DNA of 64,000 bases from Streptomyces sp. NBC_01429 (GTDB lineage Bacteria; Actinomycetota; Actinomycetes; Streptomycetales; Streptomycetaceae): the NCBI RefSeq assembly GCF_036231945.1, contig NZ_CP109599.1:7839501-7903500 (forward strand), written 5' to 3'. Below are positions 8,386 through 17,368 of the stretch, piece after piece. How positions within the stretch are numbered: the first letter of the stretch is position 1; each line of letters opens with the position of its first letter. Both the position numbers and the translations under genes were made by a program. The notes beneath the pieces are model-generated. The model worked only from the letters and a program-made list of their open reading frames with translations. It was not told the DNA's origin and did not search any database.

Positions 8386-9258
8386 ATGAGCCGGCCGGAC
8401 AACTCCCTGGGTGAGGCACTGCGTGCCTGGCGCGACCGCCTCACGACGGACGACGTCGGCCTGCCGGCCACGGGACGCCGTCGGACGGCCGGGCTGCGTC
8501 GCGAGGAGCTCGCGTCACTTGCCGGAATCTCCGTCGACTACCTCCTGCGCCTTGAGCAGGGCCGGGCCCGCTGCCCGTCGCGCCATGTGGTCGCCTCGAT
8601 TGCCCGTGCGCTGCGCCTGACGGGCGACGAGGTGTGCCATCTGCATCTTGTCGCTGGACTGCTCCCGCCGGTGCCGGGTGAGGTTCCGCAGGAGGTACCG
8701 CCGAGCGTCGACCGGCTCATCAGCCGTTGGGAGGGCATTTCCGTGGGAGTGTTCTCGGCCTCGTGGACCCTGCTGACCTGGACGCGGTCCTGGGCGGCCT
8801 TGCTGGGCGACCCGGAGACCCGACCACCGCGGGAACGGAACCTGGTACGAGCGGTCTTCGCCGAACCGTCCACGGCTGACCGCTCCGTCCTCTTCCCCAC
8901 CACCGACCGGAGCGACGTCGCCTTCAAAGCGGCTCTTGTCGCCGATCTGCGGCTCGCTCGCGCCGCGTACCCGGGGGAGAGAGGACTCGCCGAACTGGTC
9001 GAGGAGACCGCACGGGTCAGCGCCGACTTCCGGGAGCTGTGGGCCACCGCGACGCTTGGTTCGCGCCTCGGCGGCCGTACGCGGATCCAGCACCCGCTCG
9101 TCGGGGAGATCGTGCTGGACAGCGATGTGCTGAAGGTGCCGGACCACGACGTGAGGATCATGACGTACACCGCAGAGCCCGGCACACCGGACGCGGAGAA
9201 GCTCGGCCTTCTGCGGGGCACCGCCGTCCGCACCGCACTGCCGCTTCCCGCCGGATGA
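8386..9258 (+). CDS. XRE-family regulator with MmyB-like ligand-binding domain
   Basis: 290 residues. An N-terminal helix-turn-helix (residues about 30-85, GLRREELASLAGISVDYLLRLEQG) is followed by the PAS-like C-terminal domain of MmyB-type regulators (WTRSWAALLGDP; HPLVGEIVLDSDVL; IMTYTAEPGTPDAEKLGLL). Such proteins bind a small ligand, thought to be fatty-acid-like, and commonly regulate a divergent neighbour. Here that neighbour is the secreted propeller protein; the roughly 215-base gap holds both promoters. Confidence 0.85.
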   Translation: MSRPDNSLGEALRAWRDRLTTDDVGLPATGRRRTAGLRREELASLAGISVDYLLRLEQGRARCPSRHVVASIARALRLTGDEVCHLHLVAGLLPPVPGEVPQEVPPSVDRLISRWEGISVGVFSASWTLLTWTRSWAALLGDPETRPPRERNLVRAVFAEPSTADRSVLFPTTDRSDVAFKAALVADLRLARAAYPGERGLAELVEETARVSADFRELWATATLGSRLGGRTRIQHPLVGEIVLDSDVLKVPDHDVRIMTYTAEPGTPDAEKLGLLRGTAVRTALPLPAG

Positions 9259-9363
9259 GGCAGGCGGCGAGGCGGCGGTGCCAGGGGCACGCGCGCACTC
9301 CGAAGCCCCAGGTGTTCACCGAACCGATCTTCGGGCAGATGTTCGGCCTGTATCCTCATCACC

Positions 9364-10155
9364 ATGACAGCTGCCCCTTCCTCACCGCCGGGCCGTGTCG
9401 CACCCCCCGCCCAACGCGGACTCCTGACCGAGCGCATCGCGCGTCAGCTGGAGCACGACATCCGGTCCGGAGAGATCGCCGTGGGGACCAAGCTGCCCTC
9501 GGAGCGCGAGCTGGCCGTTCAGTTTCACGCCAGCCGGAACGTGGTGCGTGAGGTGCTGCGGCGGCTGGAGGCCCAGCACCTGATCCAGGTCGAGCCGGGC
9601 CGGGGTTCGTTCGTATGCGAGCAGACGTCCCAGCAGGCGCGCAACTACGACGCGCTGTACCGCGCGGGACGCCCCACGGTCCGGCAGCTCATCGAGGCGC
9701 GGCTCCCGCTGGAGGTGGAGACCGTCCGGCTGGCGACGGCGCGGGCGACGGAGGAGGACATCGCCACGATCCGGGCGGCCAGGGACGCCCTGGAAACGGC
9801 GACCGACTTCGTCCGCAAGGCCCAGGCGGACGTCGATTTTCATGACGCGATCGCGGCCGCGAGCGGCAATCCCGTTCTCCGGATCATGCTGTCGTCGATC
9901 AGCGGGATGATGTTCGAGATGATGCTCCGCTCGAATTCCGATCCGTCGATCGGTGAGCCGGGCATTCCGCACCACCCCGAGATCTTCGAGGCGATCGTCG
10001 CGCGCGATGTCGAGTTGGCCTGCGAACGCATGCGCGCGCATCTCACTCTGGGCCTGCGCACCTATGGCGCGGATCTCGATCTGAACGTGAACGTGATGGC
10101 GCGTCAGCACATCGAGACGCTGCTCGGCGAGTCCAACGGCAGTGGCAGGCACTGA
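9364..10155 (+). CDS. FadR/GntR-family regulator (FCD domain)
   Basis: 263 residues. Winged helix at about residues 20-90 with the GntR signature GTKLPSERELAVQFHASRNVVREVLRRLE, then an all-helical FCD ligand domain with metal/ligand residues (DVDFHDAIAAASGN, HHPEIFEAI, ERMRAHL). FCD regulators sense carboxylic or sugar acids and usually repress their catabolic genes. The neighbour is an ABC importer plus ManD-type dehydratase, and a perfect 15-bp inverted repeat lies before the importer. A TATCCT -10-like box at 9351-9356, seven bases before the ATG, suggests leaderless transcription. Confidence 0.88.
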   Translation: MTAAPSSPPGRVAPPAQRGLLTERIARQLEHDIRSGEIAVGTKLPSERELAVQFHASRNVVREVLRRLEAQHLIQVEPGRGSFVCEQTSQQARNYDALYRAGRPTVRQLIEARLPLEVETVRLATARATEEDIATIRAARDALETATDFVRKAQADVDFHDAIAAASGNPVLRIMLSSISGMMFEMMLRSNSDPSIGEPGIPHHPEIFEAIVARDVELACERMRAHLTLGLRTYGADLDLNVNVMARQHIETLLGESNGSGRH

Positions 10156-10368
10156 CCGTCGCGCCCTGAGCACCGTCCGGACCGCACGGGCGCGTTCGGG
10201 CACGGTCGGCTTCTCCCCGGGGCGTCGCGCGTCCTGCGTGGCTGCCTGCTCGTCTCCCCAGGTGTCCGGTTCCCCGGCGGCATCGGCTGCTTAGCTCTCC
10301 GTGGTGTGCCGGTCCGCGTGCGTGTTTCCGGGCGTTCGAGGCTGGTCAGGGTGTGGGGTCCGCTGTTA

Positions 10369-10406
10369 CGGTCCATCTGGTCCTACCAGTTGGACCAGAT
10401 GGACCG
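10369..10406. promoter_or_regulatory. Perfect 15-bp inverted repeat, probable FadR-type operator
   Basis: Arms 10369-10383 (CGGTCCATCTGGTCC) and 10392-10406 are exact reverse complements around an 8-bp spacer. The inner part includes CTGGTCC/GGACCAG, matching the TGGTC-N-GACCA style of FadR-subfamily operators. It sits 32 bases before the start of the substrate-binding protein gene and 200 bases after the regulator gene. Which protein binds is inferred from proximity. Confidence 0.7.
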
Positions 10407-10438
10407 GTATGCATCACATCAGAAAGACGAGGACAAGG

Positions 10439-11758
10439 ATGTCCACGAGCAGCCAGTTCCTCAGTCGGCGCTCTTTCGGCAAGATCGCCGCCGGTGCCGC
10501 GGCCGCGACGGGTGTGGGGTCGCTCAGCGCCTGTTCGGCCCGCGGCGATACGCCGTCTCCGAACGCACCGCTCAGGATCATGGCGATCAACCACGTCTGG
10601 TCCCAGGCGATCGGTCGTCGCACGAAGGAGTTCGAAGACCGGATCGGACGCAAGGTCTCCATGGTCCTGCTCACCGCGGACCAGCTCGCCAGCAGCTACA
10701 ACGTCAAACTCAACGCCTCCGCCACCGACGTGGACGTCATGATGGTCCGGGCGCTCCAGGAACAACTGGTCTTCGCGCACAACGGCTGGCTCGCCGATCT
10801 CACCGACCGGGTCGAGGGCGACAAGGCGTACGACTGGCGCGACTTCCAGAAGGCCCCGCGCGACGGGTCGGTCACCGCGGGAAAGGTGCTGAGCGTCCCC
10901 GTGGTGACCGAACGCCCGGCGCTCTACTACCGCAAGGACCTGGTCGAGGATCTCGGCGGTCCGCCCCGCACGCTCGAAGAGCTGATGGCGATATCGCTGG
11001 ACCTCACGAACCGGCGCAAGGGCTTCTACGGCTACGTCGGGCGGGGCCAGCGCAGCGGCGCCGTCACCCAGTGGTCGAGCTTCCTCTACTCCTTCGGCGG
11101 GGACTTCGTCGTCGACGGAAAGTCGGGCATCGGCACGCCCGAAGCACTGGCCGCGTACCAGTACTACGGCGATCTGCTCGACCGGGCAGGCCCGCCCGGT
11201 GCCACCAACATGAGCCTCGAACAGGCCATGCCGATCTTCGCTCAGGGCAAGGCGGCGCTCTTCGTGGACGCCGACGCGGTCTACAGCAACTTCCTCGACC
11301 CGAAGATCTCGACGGTGGGGGAGACGGTGGGCTTCGCCCCGTTCCCGGCCGGCCCGGCCGGGGCCCGGCCGCACAACATCCCGTCCTGGAGCCTGGGCAT
11401 CAACGAGTTCTCCCTGCTGCGCGACGACGCCTGGGAGTTCATCCGGTGGGCGTCGAGCCCCGAGATGGTGGCCGAACTCCAGGCGGCCGGAATCCCGGGC
11501 GCCCGCCAGTCGGCGTGGTCGGACGCCAAGACCCTCGCCTCGTTCCCGCCCGAGCTGGCGAAGAGCATGCGGATCAACGCGGAGCGGGGCATCGGCTACG
11601 ACCGGCCCCGGGTCCTCCAAGTCGGCCGGGCGCGGGACATCATCGGCCGTCCGCTGGTGGCCGGAATCCTCGGCGACCCCGTGGCACCCGTCGCCCGGGA
11701 TGCCCACGCCGAGTTCGCCGATTTCCTCGTCCGCGACAACCGCCACCAGGAGTCCTGA
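10439..11758 (+). CDS. ABC transporter sugar-binding lipoprotein
   Basis: 439 residues, start chosen at ATG 10439 behind GAGGACAAGG. Twin arginines R10-R11 with SFGK and a lipobox LSAC with C32 indicate Tat-type export and lipid anchoring. The rest is a family-1 extracellular solute-binding protein (VSMVLLTADQLASSYNVKL; FAQGKAALFVDADAVYS; GWEFI-like DAWEFIRWASSPEMV). Captures a carbohydrate or sugar-acid for the two downstream permeases. No ATPase gene is present; Streptomyces often shares MsiK for this. Confidence 0.88.
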   Translation: MSTSSQFLSRRSFGKIAAGAAAATGVGSLSACSARGDTPSPNAPLRIMAINHVWSQAIGRRTKEFEDRIGRKVSMVLLTADQLASSYNVKLNASATDVDVMMVRALQEQLVFAHNGWLADLTDRVEGDKAYDWRDFQKAPRDGSVTAGKVLSVPVVTERPALYYRKDLVEDLGGPPRTLEELMAISLDLTNRRKGFYGYVGRGQRSGAVTQWSSFLYSFGGDFVVDGKSGIGTPEALAAYQYYGDLLDRAGPPGATNMSLEQAMPIFAQGKAALFVDADAVYSNFLDPKISTVGETVGFAPFPAGPAGARPHNIPSWSLGINEFSLLRDDAWEFIRWASSPEMVAELQAAGIPGARQSAWSDAKTLASFPPELAKSMRINAERGIGYDRPRVLQVGRARDIIGRPLVAGILGDPVAPVARDAHAEFADFLVRDNRHQES

Positions 11759-12729
11759 TGTCCACCACCGAGGTCTCCCGCACGGTGTCCGGCCGCCCGG
11801 CCGGCACGTCCCCGCCCGGGACGGGGTCCCGCACGCGGAAACCGCGGACGTTCGAGCAGGCCAACCGGCGCCTGAAGTGGGCGATGCTCGCCCCGGCGCT
11901 GATCTTCGTGGGCCTGATGATCGTCTTTCCCCTGGTCTTCACGCTCAACCTCAGCCTCACCGACGCCTTCGGCGCGGTGAACGCCGAGAAGGGCTACATC
12001 GGGCTGCGGAACTTCGCCGACGCACTGGGTGATTCGCGCCGCTTCTGGCCCGCCGCCCAACGCACCGTGATCTTCACCGTCGGTGCCGTGATCATGGAGA
12101 CGGTGCTCGGTCTCGCCCTGGCGATGCTCATGCGCAAGCCGTTCCGCGGCATGCGATGGGTCCGTACCGTTCTCATCATTCCGCTGCTCACCACGCCGGT
12201 GGCGATCGGCATCCTGTGGCTGCTCATCCTCGACCCCACCAACGGCATCGCCAACCACCTCCTCGGCTCGGTCGGGCTGCCCCCGCAGGAGTTCCTCGGC
12301 TCGGTGAGCCAGTCGCTGCCGACCCTGATGCTCATCGACGTCTGGCAGTGGACACCGATGATGACCCTGCTGCTGCTCGCCGGTCTGACCACCATCCCGG
12401 AGGAGCCGGAGGAAGCGTCCCGTGTGGACGGAGCCAACGCCTGGCAGCGGTTCCGCTACGTCATCCTGCCGATGCTCGGCCCCACACTGGCCACCGCTCT
12501 CGTACTGCGCGCCGTCGATGCACTCAAGACCTTCGACATCCTGTACGCGACGAAGGGCGCGGGCGGCGGCTCGGACTTCGAGGCGGAGACCCTCAACGTC
12601 TACGCCTACGGCCTCACCTTCGACTACCAGGAATACGGCCTGGCCTCGGCCGTCCTGATCCTGTTCACGCTCTTCATCATCGGCGTCGTGGTCCTGCTCC
12701 GCCGCCGTGCCGGAAGGAAGTCCGCATGA
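11758..12729 (+). CDS. Sugar ABC transporter permease 1 (MalF type)
   Basis: 323 residues, start overlapping the binding-protein stop by one base (TGATG). Six membrane segments from about residue 40 onward and the permease EAA loop near residues 215-235 (EEASRVDGANAWQRFRYVILPML), which docks the ATPase. A charged N-terminal tail of about 35 residues precedes the first helix. Inner-membrane partner of the next gene. Confidence 0.9.
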   Translation: MSTTEVSRTVSGRPAGTSPPGTGSRTRKPRTFEQANRRLKWAMLAPALIFVGLMIVFPLVFTLNLSLTDAFGAVNAEKGYIGLRNFADALGDSRRFWPAAQRTVIFTVGAVIMETVLGLALAMLMRKPFRGMRWVRTVLIIPLLTTPVAIGILWLLILDPTNGIANHLLGSVGLPPQEFLGSVSQSLPTLMLIDVWQWTPMMTLLLLAGLTTIPEEPEEASRVDGANAWQRFRYVILPMLGPTLATALVLRAVDALKTFDILYATKGAGGGSDFEAETLNVYAYGLTFDYQEYGLASAVLILFTLFIIGVVVLLRRRAGRKSA

Positions 12730-13610
12730 GCGCCACCCTCTCTTCCTCCCCGCGGGAGACCGCCGCAGGTCCGCCCCCGGCCACCTCCGTCCGTGGCCGC
12801 AGGCGCCGGAACTGGTCCTGGCTGAGGGGAATCGCCATCGCCCTGGTGGTGCTCGTCTTCGCGCTGCCGATCATCTGGATGTTCGCCGCCGCGTTCAAGA
12901 CGAACGTCCAGGTGACCGACCCGAGCGTCGGGCTGTGGTTCTCACCGACGCTGGAGAATTTCCGCAGCGTCCTGGAGGCCGGTCAGATCCTCCGGTCGAT
13001 GAGCAACTCCCTGATCGTCGGCTTCGCGTCCACCGTGTTCTCCGCGATCATCGCGGTGCCGGCCGCCTGGGCGGTGGGGCGGTTCCGGATGCGCCGCACC
13101 GGGTCCCTCATCCTCGTCGCGCGCATCATTCCCGCGATTTCGCTGCTCGTCCCCTGGTACTACCTGTTCGTGCAGGCGGGCATGGTCGGCTCCTACACCG
13201 TGCTGATCCTGAGCCACATGTTCGTATCGGTCCCCCTGATCCTCTGGATCATGATCAGCTTCTTCGAGGGCCTGCCGGTCGAGCTGGAGGAAGCCGCCCG
13301 TACGGACGGACTGTCCGCGTTCGGCGCCTTCTGGCGCATCTCGCTGCCGCTCGCGGCGCCGGGCACCGCCACCGCGTCCCTGCTGGCGTTCGTCTTCAGC
13401 TGGAACAACTTCATGTTCGCGCTGATCTTCGCGGACGAGCACACCCAGACCGTGCCCGTGACGCTGTTCAACTTCATCTCCTACGCGAGCACGGACTGGG
13501 GTGGCCTGATGGCCGCCGCCACCCTCATCACACTGCCGGTCCTCCTCGCCGCACTCCTCGGACAGAAGTACCTCGTGGCCGGGCTGACCTCGGGTGCCTC
13601 CAAGGGCTGA
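12726..13610 (+). CDS. Sugar ABC transporter permease 2 (MalG type)
   Basis: 294 residues, ATGA overlap with permease 1. Six transmembrane segments; EAA loop at about residues 190-215 (ELEEAARTDGLSAFGAFWRISLPLAAPG). Together with the preceding two genes it forms a type I carbohydrate importer. The following dehydratase gene begins 91 bases downstream, so the imported compound is probably its substrate or precursor. Confidence 0.9.
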   Translation: MSATLSSSPRETAAGPPPATSVRGRRRRNWSWLRGIAIALVVLVFALPIIWMFAAAFKTNVQVTDPSVGLWFSPTLENFRSVLEAGQILRSMSNSLIVGFASTVFSAIIAVPAAWAVGRFRMRRTGSLILVARIIPAISLLVPWYYLFVQAGMVGSYTVLILSHMFVSVPLILWIMISFFEGLPVELEEAARTDGLSAFGAFWRISLPLAAPGTATASLLAFVFSWNNFMFALIFADEHTQTVPVTLFNFISYASTDWGGLMAAATLITLPVLLAALLGQKYLVAGLTSGASKG

Positions 13611-13701
13611 ACCACACACGACAGCCCGGCCGCTGTCCCCTCCTCGACCTTTCTCCGTTACCCCCCACTGTCCGCACCGCAAGCTCAGGAAGAGCGTATT
13701 C

Positions 13702-14922
13702 ATGAAGATCGTCGACACCAAGGTCGTCGTCACCAACCCCGGCCGCAACTTCGTCACCCTCAAGATAACGACGGACGAAGGCATTTCGGGTCTCGGCGAT
13801 GCCACGCTCAACGGGCGGGAACTCGCCGTCGCCAGCTACCTCCAGGACCATGTCGCACCGCTGCTCATCGGTATCGATCCGCACCGCGTCGAAGACACCT
13901 GGCAGTCGCTGTACCGGGGTGCGTACTGGCGCCGCGGCCCGGTGACGATGGCCGCGATCGCCGCCGTTGACGTCGCCCTGTGGGACATCAAGGCCAAGGC
14001 CGCCGGTCTTCCCCTCTACCAGCTGCTCGGCGGCGCGAGCCGCGAGCGCGTCGGAACCTACGGACACGCCAACGGGCAGGACGTCCCCGAGCTGTTCGAC
14101 TCGATCCGCGCCCGGCTGGCCGAGGGCTACCCGGCGATCCGGATACAGACGGGCATCCCGGGCCTGAAGACCGTATACGGCGTGCACCACGGGGCCGGCC
14201 CCGACGGGGACGGCCCCGTGCCGCACCAGCAGGCCCGTCCGGTGGTGGAGGACTGGGACACCGCGGCCTACCTGCGGCACATACCGACGGTCTTCGAGGC
14301 GGTCCGCGGCGAATTCGGTCCGGAACTGCCCCTGCTGCACGACGCCCATCACCGGCTCACGCCGATCCAGGCGGCTCAGCTGGGCAAGGACCTTGAGCCG
14401 TACCGTCCGTTCTGGCTGGAGGACTGCACGCCCGCCGAGGACCAGGACGGCCTGCGCCTGGTCCGCCGGCACACGACCACACCGCTCGCGATCGGCGAGG
14501 TCTTCAACTCCGTGTACGACTATCAGACGCTCGTGAGTGAGAAGCTCATCGACTACGTGCGCTCCGCGGTCACCCACTTCGGTGGTGTCTCGCCGCTGAA
14601 GAAGCTCTTCGATTTCGCCGCGCAGCACCAGATCAAGAGCGCCATTCACGGGCCGGAGGACATCTCACCGGTCGGCATGGCCGCCGCCATCCACCTCGAT
14701 CTGGCGATCCACAACTTCGGCATTCAGGAGTACGCGGGGTACACGCCGCTGACCCACGAGGTGTTCCCGCACGCCTACACCTTCACCGACGGACATCTGC
14801 ACCCCGGCGAGACGCCGGGCATCGGTGTGGAACTCGACGAGGACCTCGCCGCCGCCCACGGATACGAGGCCGCTTATCTGCCGGTCAACCGCCTCCTGGA
14901 CGGTACGGTCCACGACTGGTGA
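13702..14922 (+). CDS. manD: Mannonate dehydratase-type enolase superfamily enzyme (ManD/RspA)
   Basis: 406 residues, full length for the ManD subgroup. Metal ligands and catalytic residues appear at ManD positions: R147 and Y159 (IRIQTG, LKTVYGV), D214-x-H216 (LLHDAHH), E240 (FWLEDCTPAE), E266 (AIGEVFNS), H316 (SAIHGPED) and E343 (GIQEYAG). Family members dehydrate D-mannonate and/or D-gluconate to 2-keto-3-deoxygluconate, though many RspA homologues have very low activity. The linked importer and FadR-type regulator make a sugar-acid catabolic unit likely. Confidence 0.85.
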   Translation: MKIVDTKVVVTNPGRNFVTLKITTDEGISGLGDATLNGRELAVASYLQDHVAPLLIGIDPHRVEDTWQSLYRGAYWRRGPVTMAAIAAVDVALWDIKAKAAGLPLYQLLGGASRERVGTYGHANGQDVPELFDSIRARLAEGYPAIRIQTGIPGLKTVYGVHHGAGPDGDGPVPHQQARPVVEDWDTAAYLRHIPTVFEAVRGEFGPELPLLHDAHHRLTPIQAAQLGKDLEPYRPFWLEDCTPAEDQDGLRLVRRHTTTPLAIGEVFNSVYDYQTLVSEKLIDYVRSAVTHFGGVSPLKKLFDFAAQHQIKSAIHGPEDISPVGMAAAIHLDLAIHNFGIQEYAGYTPLTHEVFPHAYTFTDGHLHPGETPGIGVELDEDLAAAHGYEAAYLPVNRLLDGTVHDW

Positions 14923-14980
14923 CCGTTGACACCGACCCGGTGCGCTGACAGAGGCCCGGCGCGCTGGCGGAGGTCCGGGT

Positions 14981-15015
14981 GCGAAGCCCTGGGACGAACG
15001 GCCCCAGGGCTTCGC
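14981..15015 (+). terminator. Strong hairpin terminator after manD operon
   Basis: Perfect 13-bp arms (GCGAAGCCCTGGG at 14981-14993, complement at 15003-15015) with a 9-base loop, 59 bases after the dehydratase stop. The usual Streptomyces-style GC-rich terminator. A purine tract of GA repeats (15020-15045) follows. Confidence 0.8.
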
Positions 15016-15114
15016 CGTGTGGAGAGGGAGAGGGAGAGGGAGGGGGAGCCGCCGGGGCCGCGGCCGGTCCCCCGTTCCGGTCGCGGCCCCGCGCTCAGGG
15101 GTGTTGACGTTGTT

Positions 15115-16515
15115 TCACGAGCCGCAGGCGCCGCCCGCCGACGGCTCCTCGGCGGTCGCCGTCGCCGGGGCGCAGGCGCCGAGCCGTACGAGGGCGGGCT
15201 CCGGGGCGCGGCCGCCTCCGCCGTCGGCCCGGTCGGCGGCCGGTGCGTTGAAGAGTCCGGCGCCGCCGCACACCCCGGTCTCGGGGAGGGTGAGTTCGAC
15301 GCGGTCGGCGGAGTCGAGGTCGCCCGCGATCGCCGCTGCGATGGAGCGGACCTGCGCGTAACCGGTCAGGGCGAGGAAGGTCGGGGCGCGGCCGTAGGAC
15401 TTCATGCCGACCAGGTACACACCGGGCTCGGGGTGGGAGAGCTCGCGGTGACCGTGCGGGTAGACGGTTCCGCAGGAGTGCTGGTTGGGATCGATCAGCG
15501 GGGCCAGCGCGGTGGGTGCCTGGAGGCGTTCGTCTAGGCCGAGGCGGAGTTCGTCGAGGAAGGTGAGGTCGGGGCGGAAGCCGGTGAGGACGATGACCTC
15601 GTCGACCGCGTCGAGACGCTGTCCGTCTTCGCCGGTCAGGACCAGACGGCCGTCGTCGTCACGCTCGACGGCGCTGACGAGGAAGCCCGTGACGGTCTCG
15701 GCGTGGCCTTCGTCGACGGCGGCCCTGGCGGCGAGACCGAGGGCGCCGCGGGCGGGGATCTGGTCGGCTTCGCCGCCGCCGAAGGTGGAGCCGGAGATGC
15801 CGCGGCGCAGGATCAACACGCCGTGGGTGCCGGTGCCTTCGTCGGTCTTCGCCAGGTCGGCCAGGTGGGCGAGGGCGGTGAACGCGGAGGCGCCGGAGCC
15901 GATGACGGCGGTGCGCCTGCCCGCGTACCGGGCCCGGACCAGCGGGTTGTCGAGGTCGGGGACGCGGTAGGTGATGTGGTCGGCGGCGCTCTTCTCGCCG
16001 AGAGCGGGGAGGCCGCTGCCGCCGGCCGGGCCCGGGGTGGCCCAGGTGCCGGAGGCGTCGATGACCGCGCGGGCGAGGACGCGCTCCTCGCCGCCGTCGG
16101 CGCCGGTGAAGTGGACGAGGAACGGCTGGTCCTCGCGGCCGGCGTCCACGACGCGGTCGCGGCCGGGGCGGGAGACGCCGGTGACGGTGGCGTTGCGGCG
16201 GACTTTATCGCCCAGGGCATCGGCGAGCGGCTGGAGGTAGAGATCGGCCCAGTCCCCGCCGGACGGGTAGGCGGCCCCGTCGGGCCGGACCCACCCCGTG
16301 GGCGCGAGGAGCTTTTCGGCGGCCGCGTCGACCACTTCGGACCAGGTGGAGAACAGCCGGACGTGCGCCCACTCGCGCACCGCCGATCCCGCGGCCGGTC
16401 CGGCCTCCAGGACGAGGGGCCGGATGTTCCGCTCGATGAGCTGGGCGGCTGCCGCGAGGCCGATGGGCCCGGCACCGATGACGACGACGGGCAGGGCTTC
16501 GGTGGATGCGCTCAC
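15115..16515 (-). CDS. arsO: ArsO-like FAD/NAD(P)-dependent monooxygenase
   Basis: 466 residues from GTG 16515, chosen over ATG 16530 because GGGAGAG lies at correct spacing only for the GTG. N-terminal FAD Rossmann motif VVVIGAGPIGLAAA and a central NADPH motif AVIGSGASAFTAL, as in flavin monooxygenases; a third conserved element is VIVLTGFRPDL. The last 60 residues are Cys-rich (VCGGAG, GACAP, GGACGS), which may bind thiophilic metalloids. Divergent from an ArsR gene, matching the arsO-arsR pairs of Streptomyces arsenic islands. No arsenite pump or reductase gene is adjacent. Exact reaction unknown. Confidence 0.7.
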   Translation of the reverse strand: MSASTEALPVVVIGAGPIGLAAAAQLIERNIRPLVLEAGPAAGSAVREWAHVRLFSTWSEVVDAAAEKLLAPTGWVRPDGAAYPSGGDWADLYLQPLADALGDKVRRNATVTGVSRPGRDRVVDAGREDQPFLVHFTGADGGEERVLARAVIDASGTWATPGPAGGSGLPALGEKSAADHITYRVPDLDNPLVRARYAGRRTAVIGSGASAFTALAHLADLAKTDEGTGTHGVLILRRGISGSTFGGGEADQIPARGALGLAARAAVDEGHAETVTGFLVSAVERDDDGRLVLTGEDGQRLDAVDEVIVLTGFRPDLTFLDELRLGLDERLQAPTALAPLIDPNQHSCGTVYPHGHRELSHPEPGVYLVGMKSYGRAPTFLALTGYAQVRSIAAAIAGDLDSADRVELTLPETGVCGGAGLFNAPAADRADGGGGRAPEPALVRLGACAPATATAEEPSAGGACGS

Positions 16516-16541
16516 GATGGGCTCTCCCATTGATTCGACAA

Positions 16542-16551
16542 ATATCGATAT
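16542..16551. promoter_or_regulatory. Palindrome in arsO-arsR intergenic region, candidate ArsR operator
   Basis: ATATCGATAT is a perfect 10-bp palindrome in an AT-rich island of an otherwise GC-rich window, between the divergent arsO-like and arsR genes. Related TCGACA/ATCGA half-motifs lie on both sides (16533-16540 and about 16576). Position and AT-richness fit a SmtB/ArsR operator; the exact site is not proven. Confidence 0.5.
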
Positions 16552-16630
16552 ACGGATGTTCTCAGGATGGCACCGTGAATCGACAACCGTCAACATAGAC
16601 ATTCATCGAAGTTCCACGGATGATGGAGGC

Positions 16631-16993
16631 ATGTCCGCGAAGGTCTTGCCGCTGCTGGAGCCGGAGTCCGTGGCCCCGTGCTGCCCGCCCCTGTCCGAGC
16701 GCCCGCTGACGGCCGAGGAGGCCGAGCGGACCTCGGCCATGTTCAAGGCGCTCGGGGATCCGGTGCGGCTGCGGCTGTTCTCGCTGGTCGCCTCGCACGA
16801 GGGCGGGGAGGCGTGCGTGTGCGACATCTCCGACGTCGGCGTTTCCCAGCCGACGGTCTCCCACCACCTGAAGAAGCTGCGGGAGGCGGGGCTGCTGTCC
16901 TCCGAGCGGCGCGGCACCTGGGTGTACTACCGGGTCGAGCCGTCCGTGCTCGCAGCCATGGGCCAACTCCTCACCCGCGCGGCCCCCGTATGA
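16631..16993 (+). CDS. arsR: ArsR-family metalloid-responsive repressor
   Basis: 120 residues, ATG after a GGAGG site. Winged helix at residues about 33-110; the recognition helix region is VSQPTVSHHLKKLREAGLL. The metal-sensing motif ACVCDI places C62 and C64 as in the classical ELCVCDL arsenite site, and there is an extra C17-C18 pair near the N-terminus. Arsenite or antimonite binding should release the divergent promoter. The stop overlaps a 15-codon frame of no evident meaning. Confidence 0.88.
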   Translation: MSAKVLPLLEPESVAPCCPPLSERPLTAEEAERTSAMFKALGDPVRLRLFSLVASHEGGEACVCDISDVGVSQPTVSHHLKKLREAGLLSSERRGTWVYYRVEPSVLAAMGQLLTRAAPV

Positions 16994-17033
16994 CGATCAC
17001 GCCACTGACCGGCGCGTCGGGGATGATCGGCCC

Positions 17034-17221
17034 ATGACTGAGATCGTTCTGAGGAGGCGCGCGCCCACCGGGCGATCCTGGCGGCGGCTCTGACAGCCGT
17101 GGGCCTGGTGAACTGTCCGAGGGAGTGGTGGCACTGGTCCTTCCAGGACCTCTACTGGGCCATGGCCACCGGGGCGGCCGCGGCCCGCTACGGGCCGCAC
17201 GACCTCGGCTGTTCGTTCTGA
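17034..17221 (+). pseudogene. D-Ala-D-Ala dipeptidase (VanX-type) remnant with internal deletion
   Basis: The first codons read MTEIVL, as at the N-terminus of Streptomyces VanX-type M15 dipeptidases. Directly afterwards, in another frame (17051-17221), comes the family's C-terminal segment, including the zinc/catalytic signature REWWHWSFQDLYWA. Roughly 130 codons in between are missing, so this is an internally deleted, frameshifted gene. Intact enzymes hydrolyse D-Ala-D-Ala in peptidoglycan metabolism or vancomycin resistance; this copy cannot. Confidence 0.65.
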
Positions 17222-17368
17222 ACGACGGCCGCGGCAGCCAGCGGGTCCGCGCGCTGCTGTCGGCGGATCCGATGCGCCTGGTGATCGCGACGAGCCCGGC
17301 ACTGTCTGACGGATTTGATCGCTCATGAGGGAGCCCAGCCGATCCGGATGGAGAGAGGGCGTCACCGC

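Noticed and set aside
16994..17037. 15-codon frame overlapping the arsR stop (MTITPLTGASGMIG)
   Set aside because: Too short, no homologue recalled; the overlap may be accidental or the stub of a lost gene.
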